A DNA stretch of 64,000 bases from Nitrososphaerales archaeon (GCA_030041295.1 JASHOD010000069.1:1-64000), one strand, 5' to 3'. Shown: positions 1-8,595, numbered from the stretch's first letter. A program made the numbers and translations. Notes: generated by a model from the sequence alone, not told the origin.

Positions 1-38
1 ACGAAATCAAGAAAAAGGGATATCCACACTCCTTGTCA

Positions 39-1229
39 ATGTCGTCATCTTCCCCCTCGTCACTAGTACGAAAGTCAATCAAACAAAACTATTCTCCTTC
101 TTCGTTAGAAGTACTTTCACTTATGCAAGAATATCGGAAGATGACAAATGATGCGATTAGAATTGGTATTGCCAATAATAATCTCTCAAACCTGAAGAAG
201 CTATCGAAGCTAACATACAAAGAACTAAAGCGATACAAAGACTTACCTTCTTGCTATAAGCTATGTGCAATTTCAAAAGCTGCAGGAATACTAGCTTCGA
301 GAAGAAAGTCGATCAGTCGAGGTTATCCAACTAAAGATCCATACGTCAAAAGACCATTACTAGTTTCTTGTTATCGTTTCAAGATTGTAAACGGGAAACT
401 AAGAATTCCATTAGGAAAGAGAAGATACGAATTCATACCACTTAATAATCACACTCTCAAGATGCTAGAATCTGACAAGACGCTCATCGTAAGATCGTTC
501 ACTCTTACACAAACTTCACTTTCTCTTTGCATCGCCAAACATGTACCTGAAATCGTAGATATCAAATCCGCAATTGGAATTGATAGAAATCTGAGAAATC
601 TAACCGTTGGGAATAGATCGCTAGTAACATACTATGACATGACCAAGATTGTCAAAATAGGAGAAAATACCAAAGACATTATGCGTTCATTTAAGAGAAA
701 CGATGTTAGAATTCGTAGGAAAATAGCTTTCAAGTACGGCAGGCGAAGCAAAGCAAGGATCGGAAATATACTAAACATGATATCAAAGGACATAGTTGAA
801 AGAGCTTATGAAACCCAGTCAGCTATAGTCTATGAAGATATCAGGTACATCAGATCAATGTATCGAAGGGGCAATTTCCAAGGACGAAAGTTTCGAGGAC
901 AGATGAACAATTACTGGCCTTTTGCTGAGATTAAAAGACAGACAGAATACAAAGCTCAATGGGAAGGAGTACCAATAATTCATCTTACGAAATCCGAAAC
1001 CAGAGGAACAAGTTCGAACTGCTACATATGCGGGGAGTTACTCCAAAGTAGCAGAGAAAAGAAAAGAGAAAGACAGCTCTGGTGTTGGAAGTGTGGGAGG
1101 TGGTTTGATCGCGATCTCGTTGCGGTCATGAATACTTCTCACCGCGGTTGGGTGAGGTTCGCACAGTCGCATTACAAAGGCATTGGAAATGAAGCAGGTG
1201 GTCTCGGAACGCGAACGAAGGAAGGATGA
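39..1229 (+). CDS. tnpB: TnpB RNA-guided nuclease of an IS200/IS605-type element, intact copy
   Basis: Encodes a TnpB/OrfB-family protein of about 396 residues, the usual size for the family. The RuvC-like catalytic residues are visible: Asp in GIDRN (near 182, counted from the ATG at 39), Glu in VYEDIR (near 266) and Asp in WFDRDLVAVMN (357-359). A four-cysteine zinc knuckle (CYIC ... CWKC) lies between the last two. Family members cut DNA guided by an RNA made from the 3' end of the element. No TnpA transposase is next to it, so it would need one in trans. The ATG at 39 was preferred to the TTG at 33. Two further copies in the window (11292, 24754) share its sequence but are frameshifted; this is the only open one. 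Confidence 0.9.
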   Translation: MSSSSPSSLVRKSIKQNYSPSSLEVLSLMQEYRKMTNDAIRIGIANNNLSNLKKLSKLTYKELKRYKDLPSCYKLCAISKAAGILASRRKSISRGYPTKDPYVKRPLLVSCYRFKIVNGKLRIPLGKRRYEFIPLNNHTLKMLESDKTLIVRSFTLTQTSLSLCIAKHVPEIVDIKSAIGIDRNLRNLTVGNRSLVTYYDMTKIVKIGENTKDIMRSFKRNDVRIRRKIAFKYGRRSKARIGNILNMISKDIVERAYETQSAIVYEDIRYIRSMYRRGNFQGRKFRGQMNNYWPFAEIKRQTEYKAQWEGVPIIHLTKSETRGTSSNCYICGELLQSSREKKRERQLWCWKCGRWFDRDLVAVMNTSHRGWVRFAQSHYKGIGNEAGGLGTRTKEG

Positions 1230-1325
1230 GGAACCGCTAATCCGAATAGTCGATCCAATGAAGTCATGTCAGAGGGCGTAGAAGAAGAAAGGGGAGAGAG
1301 ATCTAGTTTGATTGATCGATCTCCT

Positions 1326-1349
1326 ATCAACCGAAGACTACACAGAACC
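1326..1349 (+). repeat. Right-end repeat of TnpB element 1
   Basis: A 24-bp sequence with core CAACCGAAGAC and end ACAGAACC lies about 100 bp after the tnpB stop codon. It recurs after tnpB copy 3 (25747), inverted at 24731 and 35553, and alone at 44425; more divergent versions lie at 12647 and 29462. It marks the probable right end of the element. The transcript from the tnpB 3' end up to this point is the expected scaffold RNA, and the bases just after 1349 would be its guide. A short hairpin (GAGATC ... GATCTC, about 1296-1323) sits just before it. Confidence 0.7.
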
Positions 1350-1452
1350 GAATTCAGCATACGTTTACTGCATGTCTAACAACATGGGCTTTCTGCATAG
1401 TCCGACCTGTTATCGTGTGGGTTAATATTCCAACCAATCTCTCTATTTCACG

Positions 1453-1459
1453 TTTATAT
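1453..1459 (+). promoter_or_regulatory. TATA-like box before the CARDB/GTPase operon
   Basis: TTTATAT is centred 34 nt before the ATG at 1490, the spacing expected for an archaeal TATA box driving a leaderless or very short-leader transcript. A second AT-rich stretch (TTTAAAC) lies about 20 nt before the ATG and is a weaker alternative. No Shine-Dalgarno sequence precedes the ATG. Confidence 0.4.
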
Positions 1460-1489
1460 CCTCGAAGTTTAAACTTATGACTTTGCACA

Positions 1490-3559
1490 ATGCCAATCCT
1501 TCTAAACATCAGTGCTCTCAGCAACGAGCAAAAACTACCTGTCAAATCACTCCTGGACGTTGCTGATGAGATTGTGAAGGAGGGAAAGGCCGACTGCGTT
1601 GTCGACAATCAGTATCTAGTAAAATTTCAAGATTCCGACTACGACGCGGTCAAATCAACGATTACATTCAAAAAGACACTTGCAGATTTGAGCAAGGATC
1701 TTTCGATTGAGACAAACGTTGCGGCAGAACTTGTATCCCAGTACGGCAGACTACATCCCGAGGTTCCAAGGCAAAGTATCGATGCGCTCACAATAACTGA
1801 CTACGCTTACGTGAGGATCGAAGTTCCACCCGGATCAAAGGATGCAGAAATGGGTAAAGTTATCGCCCTGCCGATCAAAGTCTATTCCGATAGAGATCTT
1901 AGGAATGTACAGTTCAACGTGATTATTTCGAACGGGCTGGAAGTAATTGACAAGCCGCGCTCTGTGTACATATTGCCCCAATCTGAAGACGGCTACGCCG
2001 AAGTTGTCCGCGTTCGCGGCAACATCTATGGAAAACAGCAGATAACTATCAATTTGGTCGGCGACGACAACGGTACGGCTGTTAGGCGGTCCACTATGGT
2101 TCAGGTTCAGGTGCATCCAAAGTCTCCGGACTTGAATGTGCAGCTTCTCTCTCTGCCGCCGCAAACGACTTATTTTGGAAAACAGTTTGCGCTGAATCTT
2201 CAAGTCGCAAACGTAGGTCAGGGGGAGGCTCGAAGTGTCCAGGTAACGGGCCTTGAGAGGTTTGAGTCTTCTCTCAATGTAGTGCAAGACATTCCGAGTG
2301 GAACAATAATCTTCCCTGGTGCGTCCCTCCAAATTGCAGTGGTTCTCTCTCCGATAAAGACCGGAGATCTAAATGTTGATGGATTGACTCTTGAATACTA
2401 CGATGCCGAAGGCAGGATGAGCTCAAAACCCATTCCTAGTTTTTCAACGAAGACCATGGCGCTTCAACCCGATATCAAAGTGAGATTCTCTCCCCCTAAG
2501 GCTACGGACTTTGAAGATGAAGTCAGCGTGGAATACACAATGACGAATGCAGGATTAGGAACCTCGAGAAATGTTACGATGAAGGCAACGCCGATTGCAG
2601 GCGCGTATTTGGTGAGAGGGGCGTTGAGCAGAAAGATAGCCACGCTTGAGCAGGGCCGCGAAGAATCTGGACAGTTTGATTTTCAGGTTGACTCGAATGT
2701 GCGCGATTCGTATCCAATTGATAAAATTGAACTCGCATATCTTGACGAAGAAAGTGTATCCCACAATATCGAAATGACCGCGAAGGATCTAACAACCCCT
2801 CCAGCGCCTCCTCCTACGGTGGTTGTTGAAAGTGGGTCAAACCAGGCCGTAACTCAAGTCGTCCAAACGACGTCAACGCCGGAACCTCCGCCTGTAGCTG
2901 CTCCTTCAATGCCACAAGCTCCGGTGCCCCAAACTCCGCCAATCCAGAGTCCTCCAATTTCTCCAGTTCAGCCAGTAGTACCGGAAGCAAAGGATCAGAC
3001 GCCTTCTGCTGCTTCTACTACACAAGTTGCTGTCACTCCAGAGGAACCTGGCAAGTCGGCATTGCGTTTCTTGAATCAGACGAAGGACTCTTTTGGTACA
3101 AACTACTCGCCGAAGAAATGGCTCTCGATTTTGGACGAATCAGATCAGGTAATCGATTTAGGCGTTCTCGGTCTCGACAAGAACAATCACACTCAGCAGG
3201 GATACCTGAACCTGCTACTCGCAATATACGACTCAAAGCGTGAGGATTACGAGCTGGAAGAAAGAATAGAAAATGACCCTTACACTCAGCTCATGCTCAA
3301 ATTTTTGCGGATGGTCAAGGCGAAACAAAAAGTGGAATATGATCCAAATGGATCGACATATTCGACAATAAAGACTATGCTTGAAAAATTGCTAGTTGCT
3401 GGCGATGCCTCCGAGACAAAATTGGACGATGGCACGAGAATCCTGTCCAGAAAACTATCTTTCATAAGTATCACTGGTGATACTGTTTCGCTCGTCCGAC
3501 AGACCACGGTTTCCCCGACACGCGGAGCAGTGGGGATCGAGTTCGTTGTAGCTCAATAA
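1490..3559 (+). CDS. Large CARDB-like protein with Pro-rich linker, first gene of a GTPase operon
   Basis: A 689-residue protein without an obvious signal peptide. Residues about 100-440 look like repeated beta-sandwich modules of the CARDB/COG1361 type, with phrases such as NVGQGEARSVQVTG and YTMTNAGLGTSRNVTM. Residues about 450-540 are a low-complexity Pro/Thr/Gln linker. The C-terminal 150 residues form a separate alpha/beta region that I do not recognise. The first 100 residues are also separate. It is followed by a P-loop GTPase (51 bp gap) and a GAP1-like protein, all on the same strand, so a shared role is likely. The lack of a signal peptide suggests a cytosolic scaffold or binding protein rather than an S-layer protein. 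Function unknown. Confidence 0.75.
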   Translation: MPILLNISALSNEQKLPVKSLLDVADEIVKEGKADCVVDNQYLVKFQDSDYDAVKSTITFKKTLADLSKDLSIETNVAAELVSQYGRLHPEVPRQSIDALTITDYAYVRIEVPPGSKDAEMGKVIALPIKVYSDRDLRNVQFNVIISNGLEVIDKPRSVYILPQSEDGYAEVVRVRGNIYGKQQITINLVGDDNGTAVRRSTMVQVQVHPKSPDLNVQLLSLPPQTTYFGKQFALNLQVANVGQGEARSVQVTGLERFESSLNVVQDIPSGTIIFPGASLQIAVVLSPIKTGDLNVDGLTLEYYDAEGRMSSKPIPSFSTKTMALQPDIKVRFSPPKATDFEDEVSVEYTMTNAGLGTSRNVTMKATPIAGAYLVRGALSRKIATLEQGREESGQFDFQVDSNVRDSYPIDKIELAYLDEESVSHNIEMTAKDLTTPPAPPPTVVVESGSNQAVTQVVQTTSTPEPPPVAAPSMPQAPVPQTPPIQSPPISPVQPVVPEAKDQTPSAASTTQVAVTPEEPGKSALRFLNQTKDSFGTNYSPKKWLSILDESDQVIDLGVLGLDKNNHTQQGYLNLLLAIYDSKREDYELEERIENDPYTQLMLKFLRMVKAKQKVEYDPNGSTYSTIKTMLEKLLVAGDASETKLDDGTRILSRKLSFISITGDTVSLVRQTTVSPTRGAVGIEFVVAQ

Positions 3560-3609
3560 TGAAATTCTGTTAAATACGAGCCAAAACTATGCACGGATAG
3601 AGGACCAGT

Positions 3610-4602
3610 TTGACAGTCGGCATCTTGGGGCCAAGAGAGACAGGAAAAACAGTATTCATCAGTCTGCTAGAGAATGCTGCAATCAACTACCGTCAGAGAG
3701 AAGACAAAGATTTCGAATTCAACTTTCACCCTGCCATTATACCAGATCTCGATCAGGGAAGGATTGATCTCCTGACTGGAAAATGGCCAGGCGCCACGCC
3801 TTTAGGGCAACCTTCCGAATACGATCTCCGATTTGGTTATCCAAAGCGTCTAGGCGGACTAATGACCGGCCGTGTCTATCTCGATTTTACAATCTTTGAC
3901 ATAGGAGGAGAAGACGTCAGCGAGGCAGCGCGCATGACTGGAAGACTTCCAAAAGAAGATCGCAAGAAGTTTATTGATTCTCTTTCCCCCAGCATGAGAA
4001 AGATTCTCGATTCCAATGTGCTAGTGTTCCTCATTGATTCCGGAATAATTGAAACCCACGGTAGGGATCGGCCTGAGCAGTATGAAAAGATGCTAAATTA
4101 CGATCGAGACATGGCTCAAATCATCAGTTTGACCGAATGGTACAAGGCTGCAGTAACGGAAAGAGGAGTAAAAATGTATCCAATCGTGTTTCTAACAAAA
4201 TTTGACAAAATTGAAACAGATGTCCTGAAAGCGATAGGACTACCGACGAACTTCTCCGATGTAGAAGTGAGGACAAAGCTAACGGGGATATTCAAGAATA
4301 AGGAAAGAGAACAACGTAGACAATTCGGCGAAGCCATTATGGATCGGTTCTTTCCAAACTCATTGGGTCATTTGCATGGCGCTTCACTTGCCGGCGCGAA
4401 GATTGGCGAGGGAGTAAAGTACGACAACTTGCAATTTTTCTTTAGCTCGCTTGCGACCAAAGTAGACGATGATGGGACTAGGATCCCAGATATCACGACC
4501 GATGCGAATGGCAAGATATTCAGTCTATCTTACTCTGAAGAAGAATACGTTGGCTTCATAAAATACTTGGGAGAAATAGCGAAGTCCCAACCCGGTCTAT
4601 AG
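3610..4602 (+). CDS. Ras-like P-loop GTPase
   Basis: A 330-residue GTPase-like protein. Walker A is GPRETGKT at residues 7-14. The switch II motif is DIGGED near residue 98. The base-specificity motif appears as TKFD near residue 197, after the strand YPIVFL. About 150 residues separate switch II from the C-terminus, including a charged helical insertion. It resembles the GTPases of bacterial double-GTPase/GAP1 conflict systems more than translation or signal-recognition GTPases, but only one GTPase domain is present. The start is TTG, 51 bp after the preceding CARDB-like gene, and the GAP1-like gene follows after 38 bp. The motifs make nucleotide binding likely; hydrolysis and its purpose are inferred. 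Confidence 0.75.
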   Translation: MTVGILGPRETGKTVFISLLENAAINYRQREDKDFEFNFHPAIIPDLDQGRIDLLTGKWPGATPLGQPSEYDLRFGYPKRLGGLMTGRVYLDFTIFDIGGEDVSEAARMTGRLPKEDRKKFIDSLSPSMRKILDSNVLVFLIDSGIIETHGRDRPEQYEKMLNYDRDMAQIISLTEWYKAAVTERGVKMYPIVFLTKFDKIETDVLKAIGLPTNFSDVEVRTKLTGIFKNKEREQRRQFGEAIMDRFFPNSLGHLHGASLAGAKIGEGVKYDNLQFFFSSLATKVDDDGTRIPDITTDANGKIFSLSYSEEEYVGFIKYLGEIAKSQPGL

Positions 4603-4608
4603 TACCAG

Positions 4609-4618
4609 CTTTTTAAGA
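4609..4618 (+). promoter_or_regulatory. TATA-like box before the GAP1-like gene
   Basis: CTTTTTAAGA is centred about 28 nt before the ATG at 4641, fitting a leaderless internal promoter. The third gene of the operon may therefore also be transcribed on its own. Confidence 0.35.
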
Positions 4619-4640
4619 GAAATATGCGAAGTCATTTCTC

Positions 4641-5531
4641 ATGGAAGCGCTCCAAGCTGAGCACATAATCCACGCACCGCGAAAGGGTATCAACGACAAG
4701 CTCTACCCGATCAGACCGAATTCTCCGAGGAAAGACGGCTATCTGACTAGAGCATGGTCAGCCGGGATCATAGATGCCGAATTTGACGACGCGATGTTCC
4801 ACCACTTCACCCCCTTTTTCGCGACCATGTTCAAACAAGATCAGAGAGTTGATTTTGTAACGCTGACTCGGATCCAAGACAAAATTTTCCTCGCGCGCTG
4901 CTTCTGGCGACCGTCGCTGGACGAAGTAGGGAGACCCGGCCTTGCCTCTCACATCATCGCAATCCCTGTCGAAGCACTTTCAAGGGGCCTCTCGTTCAGC
5001 CTAGCCTATGACGCAATGCGAGACTATGACACAAATAACGGAGTGCCAAGCGGAGAAATTCCTCCGTTGAGCTTGAGCTGGAACAATGAAGATAATCAAA
5101 CCGATCCCGACAGCATAGGAAGCACGATCCTTGCAAGGGAGTACGTGTCGAAGATTTTTTCATACATTTCCCAGCCTGAATTGCATGTTCTCACAATAGT
5201 GAGAGGAGCGAGCAGTGAGGATAGACGCAAGGCTGCTTTCTTCCTGGCAAAGCTTCTCTATCGAGCTGACGCCAAGTCATTCGCACTTGCCAGTGCGATC
5301 CCTGTCGACGTTGTTTTGGACAAGTATACGATACTCGTCGGCGAGAGGGATAACGATTTTGGGCAGGCCGAGAATTGGAGAAAAGTTAGAGTTGGCGGTC
5401 CGACAACTCCCTCCAATCCAGATATGGGTGAATTAAAAGCGAAATCTGAGTCGCTACTAGATCAAGTATACGGACGTAGTTCAGGATCTAGCTCTCAAGC
5501 TCAAGAAGTCCGCGATACGCCCTCGAACTAG
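4641..5531 (+). CDS. GAP1-like protein partnered with the GTPase
   Basis: A 296-residue soluble protein. Its first 120 residues resemble the N-terminal domain of GTPase-associated protein 1. It opens with a Gln-containing strand (MEALQAEHIIHAP), has a GYLTRAWSAG segment, then FVTLTRIQDKIFLARCF and GRPGLASHIIAIP. That last pair has the family pattern of an 'ordered strand, R..., GRxG, H-alpha-IP' core. The rest is helical, and the last 40 residues are Ser/Gln-rich and probably disordered. It directly follows the GTPase gene. The GAP1 assignment rests on pattern resemblance and context only; a profile comparison is needed. No toxin-like effector domain is visible in it. Confidence 0.55.
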   Translation: MEALQAEHIIHAPRKGINDKLYPIRPNSPRKDGYLTRAWSAGIIDAEFDDAMFHHFTPFFATMFKQDQRVDFVTLTRIQDKIFLARCFWRPSLDEVGRPGLASHIIAIPVEALSRGLSFSLAYDAMRDYDTNNGVPSGEIPPLSLSWNNEDNQTDPDSIGSTILAREYVSKIFSYISQPELHVLTIVRGASSEDRRKAAFFLAKLLYRADAKSFALASAIPVDVVLDKYTILVGERDNDFGQAENWRKVRVGGPTTPSNPDMGELKAKSESLLDQVYGRSSGSSSQAQEVRDTPSN

Positions 5532-5663
5532 GGCAACCAATGTATTCTGTGTGCAGGCCTACCAATTCTTTGATCATTTCTACCCTTAAGCCATATGGAT
5601 TTCTCGGTTGGTCTTAGAATTGCTTTGACGCTAACGCCTCCTTCTTGACAAATTATATTCCGT

Positions 5664-6473
5664 CTATATTGCAGTCCTGCTAAACAACCTATAACTGTCG
5701 GGAACAGCCCCGCCGCTCTTCAGCCTTTTCATAATTAAGTCATAGTACTTACAGTCTAATTCGGCTGCAATAAAATGGCGATGCAATCTCTGGCATTCGA
5801 CTATTTCGGATCCGCTTCCCCCAAAGAGAATTAAGACGACATCATTTTGTTTCGTGCAGGACAAAATCAATGTCCGAGAGAGTTTCTCAGGTATCTGGCA
5901 GGAATGAAATGTCTTTGACCGCGAGACATTTTTTACAAGATCAAAATAAAACCAACTGTAGGGCATCCTCCCCTTCTTCCCTTCGCGCAATAGCTCCATG
6001 ATTCTCTTGTCAGTGGGGTTCTTGTATTCCACCGCGACGTTGTCTTTGAAGAATTTGTTGTTTGGAGATTTTGTGCAATGAAGGATTGACCGGTGCGCAG
6101 TGGTAAATTTGTGCTTACTGTGTCCTATGTTCGTGTTGTAGACCCAGACGTATTCGTTTACATTTTCAAATTCTCCGTCCAGGTAATTTACACGCAAATG
6201 CGCATTGTTCTTCGGATAGTTGATGATGAAGAAGTTGCCGTCGTCTTTTAGGACGCGCTTGCATTCCTGCGCCCATAGCACGCACCAAGCTATGTAGCTC
6301 TTGAAGGGTCGTTGATATGATTTCTTGTTGTATTTCACCCCAGCATTGTAATCCGGGTCGGCGTAGATACAGTCAATTGAATTATCAGGTAGCCGTTTGA
6401 TTAGGTCAAGAATATCTTCGTTGAAAATATGGTCAATAAACCGCGAGATGGCCTGCTGCTGCTGCTGCTTCAA
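5664..6473 (-). CDS. Orphan beta-class DNA methyltransferase (N6-adenine or N4-cytosine)
   Basis: A 269-residue DNA methyltransferase. The catalytic motif IV comes first (IYADPDYN, near residue 40; DPDY instead of the usual DPPY) and the AdoMet-binding motif I comes near the C-terminus (LFGGSGSEIVEC). That order defines the beta class. In motif I the usual D-P before F-G-x-G-S is replaced by I-L. A GRMPYSWFYFDLV segment lies between them, followed by the KNVSRSKTFHSCQIPEKL region typical of this class. No restriction endonuclease is adjacent, so a regulatory or anti-restriction role is more likely. The start is TTG and is followed at once by five CAG codons (Gln5), a small tandem repeat. Confidence 0.8.
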   Translation of the reverse strand: MKQQQQQAISRFIDHIFNEDILDLIKRLPDNSIDCIYADPDYNAGVKYNKKSYQRPFKSYIAWCVLWAQECKRVLKDDGNFFIINYPKNNAHLRVNYLDGEFENVNEYVWVYNTNIGHSKHKFTTAHRSILHCTKSPNNKFFKDNVAVEYKNPTDKRIMELLREGKKGRMPYSWFYFDLVKNVSRSKTFHSCQIPEKLSRTLILSCTKQNDVVLILFGGSGSEIVECQRLHRHFIAAELDCKYYDLIMKRLKSGGAVPDSYRLFSRTAI

Positions 6474-6580
6474 ATTGCTTTATTCCCAACTTTCAAAACC
6501 GGATCATTAAACAGTTGCTCTTACGTTTTCGACTACCAAAAACGCTTTATCGATGGTGAAATGTCAGTCAAAATGAATAC

Positions 6581-7033
6581 TTGCCTGGTACTTCATCGTC
6601 GTCCTCTCCTCAAATTCATGATTCAACATCTTTATTGCAACAGACGGTTGCGCAAGCCTGTGGACAAGCACGCGAACTTCTTTCTTCCTCAAGTTCTCCT
6701 AATGGGAATTCCATTGCAAATGCCTCCATCAAGCTCGAGAAAGGAGATTATGCATTACAAACAATACAGATTCCAAAGAATTCAAGCGTAATGTTTCATT
6801 CAAAGGATACAGTTCGTCTGCTTTACATTGGAAAGAGAAACAGACCTATGTTCATACTTGACCAGAATTCAACTCTAATCTTAAGAGAGAAACTCGAAAT
6901 CTACTATAACTGCAATAATATTCAACAAGTCATGAAGTTGATGATCAGAAACGCCTCGACTGGTGAATCGGGTTCGAGCAAGGTGGACATCTCGAAAGGG
7001 GTAAAGATTTCCCTTTTCTCGCAGAAGATCTAA
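6581..7033 (+). CDS. Hypothetical protein, Ser-rich N-terminus
   Basis: A 150-residue protein that I do not recognise. Residues 1-45 are Ser/Gln-rich and likely disordered. Residues about 55-130 show short hydrophobic strands (ALQTIQIPKN, VRLLYIGKRN, MFILDQNSTLILRE), as in a small beta-solenoid or beta-sandwich. There is no signal peptide. The TTG at 6581 is the first possible start after an in-frame stop at 6557. It is transcribed divergently from the methyltransferase and lies 53 bp before the MscS gene. Confidence 0.5.
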   Translation: MPGTSSSSSPQIHDSTSLLQQTVAQACGQARELLSSSSSPNGNSIANASIKLEKGDYALQTIQIPKNSSVMFHSKDTVRLLYIGKRNRPMFILDQNSTLILREKLEIYYNCNNIQQVMKLMIRNASTGESGSSKVDISKGVKISLFSQKI

Positions 7034-7086
7034 GATTAGAGCTTCTTACTTAACCTTCAAAAGCATCTGGAAGGAAGATCTAGATC

Positions 7087-8121
7087 ATGAGCAGAGCTCA
7101 ATTAGAAGCGTCAAAACCCAGAGGCTATGCCCGTATCGTAATTCAATTTCTCGTTACCCTCATCGTGTTATCAATAATCGGAGGCGTTCTCTCAGCATAT
7201 CATGTGCAACTAGGTATGACCGATTTTTACGACAAAGTCTCAAACCTTACTCTTCTTGCATTGGGCGTGGCCATGATGCTTACTCTGATCCGCGTCCCAT
7301 TCAAACGTAGGCTCGAAATTCGGGGCGGACCACATTTCGCGACAACTGTGAGCTACTTTGCCTCTCTCATCGTGGCTATTGTCGGGTTTTTGACTTTGCT
7401 TTCGATACTCCAAATCTCTTTCTCGGCATTACTTGTTGCAGTTGGAGGAATCAGTATAGTGGTGGGTTTTGCCATCTCAACAATTACAACGAATATAATT
7501 TCTGGGGCGTTCATGTTGACTTCGTACCCGATCAAAGTAGGTCAGAGAATCATCATCACTGTAAACAATCAACCGGGAACTATCACAGCAGTTGGGGCAC
7601 TATTCATGACTGTGACGACCGATGCGGGAGCAAGGCTGATCATCCCGAATTCTGCCGTATTTCAGGGGATGGCTTTTCTCCTTGATATTAGTCCGAATCA
7701 TAGTAGTACCAATGTTGACCAAGGCCCTCAGCTGCTTGCAAAGCCCGGCGATAGGGTGATTTCAAGTGTCTATCCCTATCCTGCGACAGTGACAGAGGTT
7801 ACTAAGATCGTTACGAAACTAACTACTGACATGGGGCAAGTGCTCATTGTTCCAAATCAGGCGATTCTGAATGGAAATTCTGCGCTAATAAAAATTCAAC
7901 AGCAGGATATCACTGGTCCAAATCTTCTCCCGATCGCGGTTGGCGATGACGTAAGGCTTAGCAGTGGGTTTACCGGAAAAATCACGGAGATCGGGCCGTA
8001 CTATTTCCGCGTCAGCGGAACGGAAGAGGATGTTTTGCTTCCTACTGTGAGTCTCACTAACGGCGGAGTTATTGTCTTTAAGAAAAAAGAAAAGCCTGTC
8101 CCACAAACTGCGCAAACTTAG
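7087..8121 (+). CDS. mscS: MscS-family mechanosensitive channel with three tandem beta domains
   Basis: A 344-residue membrane protein. Hydrophobic helices lie at about 17-38, 47-66, 82-105 and 108-140. The pore-lining helix has the Gly/Ala-rich MscS pattern (VAVGGISIVVGFAISTITTNIISG). The first beta domain follows (VGQRIIITVNN ... LIIPNSAVFQG, about 151-198), as expected. Two further segments repeat the same layout: PGDRVISSVYP ... LIVPNQAILNG (about 220-267) and VGDDVRLSSGF ... VLLPTVSLTNG (about 285-331). Ordinary MscS proteins have one beta domain followed by an alpha/beta domain, which seems to be replaced here. The family releases osmolytes on hypo-osmotic shock. Confidence 0.85.
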   Translation: MSRAQLEASKPRGYARIVIQFLVTLIVLSIIGGVLSAYHVQLGMTDFYDKVSNLTLLALGVAMMLTLIRVPFKRRLEIRGGPHFATTVSYFASLIVAIVGFLTLLSILQISFSALLVAVGGISIVVGFAISTITTNIISGAFMLTSYPIKVGQRIIITVNNQPGTITAVGALFMTVTTDAGARLIIPNSAVFQGMAFLLDISPNHSSTNVDQGPQLLAKPGDRVISSVYPYPATVTEVTKIVTKLTTDMGQVLIVPNQAILNGNSALIKIQQQDITGPNLLPIAVGDDVRLSSGFTGKITEIGPYYFRVSGTEEDVLLPTVSLTNGGVIVFKKKEKPVPQTAQT

Positions 8122-8217
8122 TAGGGATTAGTTTGTATCCTGGAACCCGAGATTTTCGCAATAATTGTGTAGAATGTAGTTAGGTCTCATTTCATATGTA
8201 ATAGGCGAGGAGCAACA

Positions 8218-8595
8218 ATGAAGAAAAGCACCAGCTTGAACTTGATTCGACTACTCTCAATCTTCGAGTCAGGCTCGCTTTCAATTCGAATTAACGGAAT
8301 CTCTTTTTTCATAGTGAACGCGCAATCTCGAATCATTGTAGTCGAAGCAAGTGAAATGAAAGAATACGGTTTGAGTCTCTCGAAGCTCACCGAGTTTCAG
8401 TCTGGGCAAAGGGCTTGGATAAGTATGGTAAGAGGAACAATCTCGATTGCGAAAGAACTGCAAACTAAAGGATGGACGTTGAAACTATATGACGAGAGGG
8501 GTTGCATCGTCACAATGGGCAAAGGCGTCTCAAGGTTAACTGGATACATTCGAATGAATCCCCTGAAGATTCGAAGGATTCTGAAATATCTCTGA
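8218..8595 (+). CDS. Small hypothetical protein
   Basis: A 125-residue basic protein with a good Shine-Dalgarno sequence (GAGGAG) 6 nt before its ATG. Alternating short strands (LSIRINGISFFIVN, RIIVVEAS, WTLKLYDERGCIVTMG) suggest a small alpha/beta fold. I do not recognise the family. It lies about 100 bp after the MscS gene on the same strand, so co-transcription is possible. Confidence 0.55.
   Translation: MKKSTSLNLIRLLSIFESGSLSIRINGISFFIVNAQSRIIVVEASEMKEYGLSLSKLTEFQSGQRAWISMVRGTISIAKELQTKGWTLKLYDERGCIVTMGKGVSRLTGYIRMNPLKIRRILKYL

Noticed and set aside
1835-2332. 165-codon frame on the minus strand
   Set aside because: Antisense shadow of the CARDB-like gene, with poor composition and no start signals.
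5500-5650. Protein-like minus-strand fragments (RPTEKSIWLKG, then MIKELVGLHTEYIG in another frame)
   Set aside because: Could be a remnant of a gene downstream of the methyltransferase, but too short and without start or homologue to support.
6429-6791. 120-codon plus-strand frame overlapping the methyltransferase start
   Set aside because: Overlaps the methyltransferase in antisense and conflicts with the better frame at 6581.
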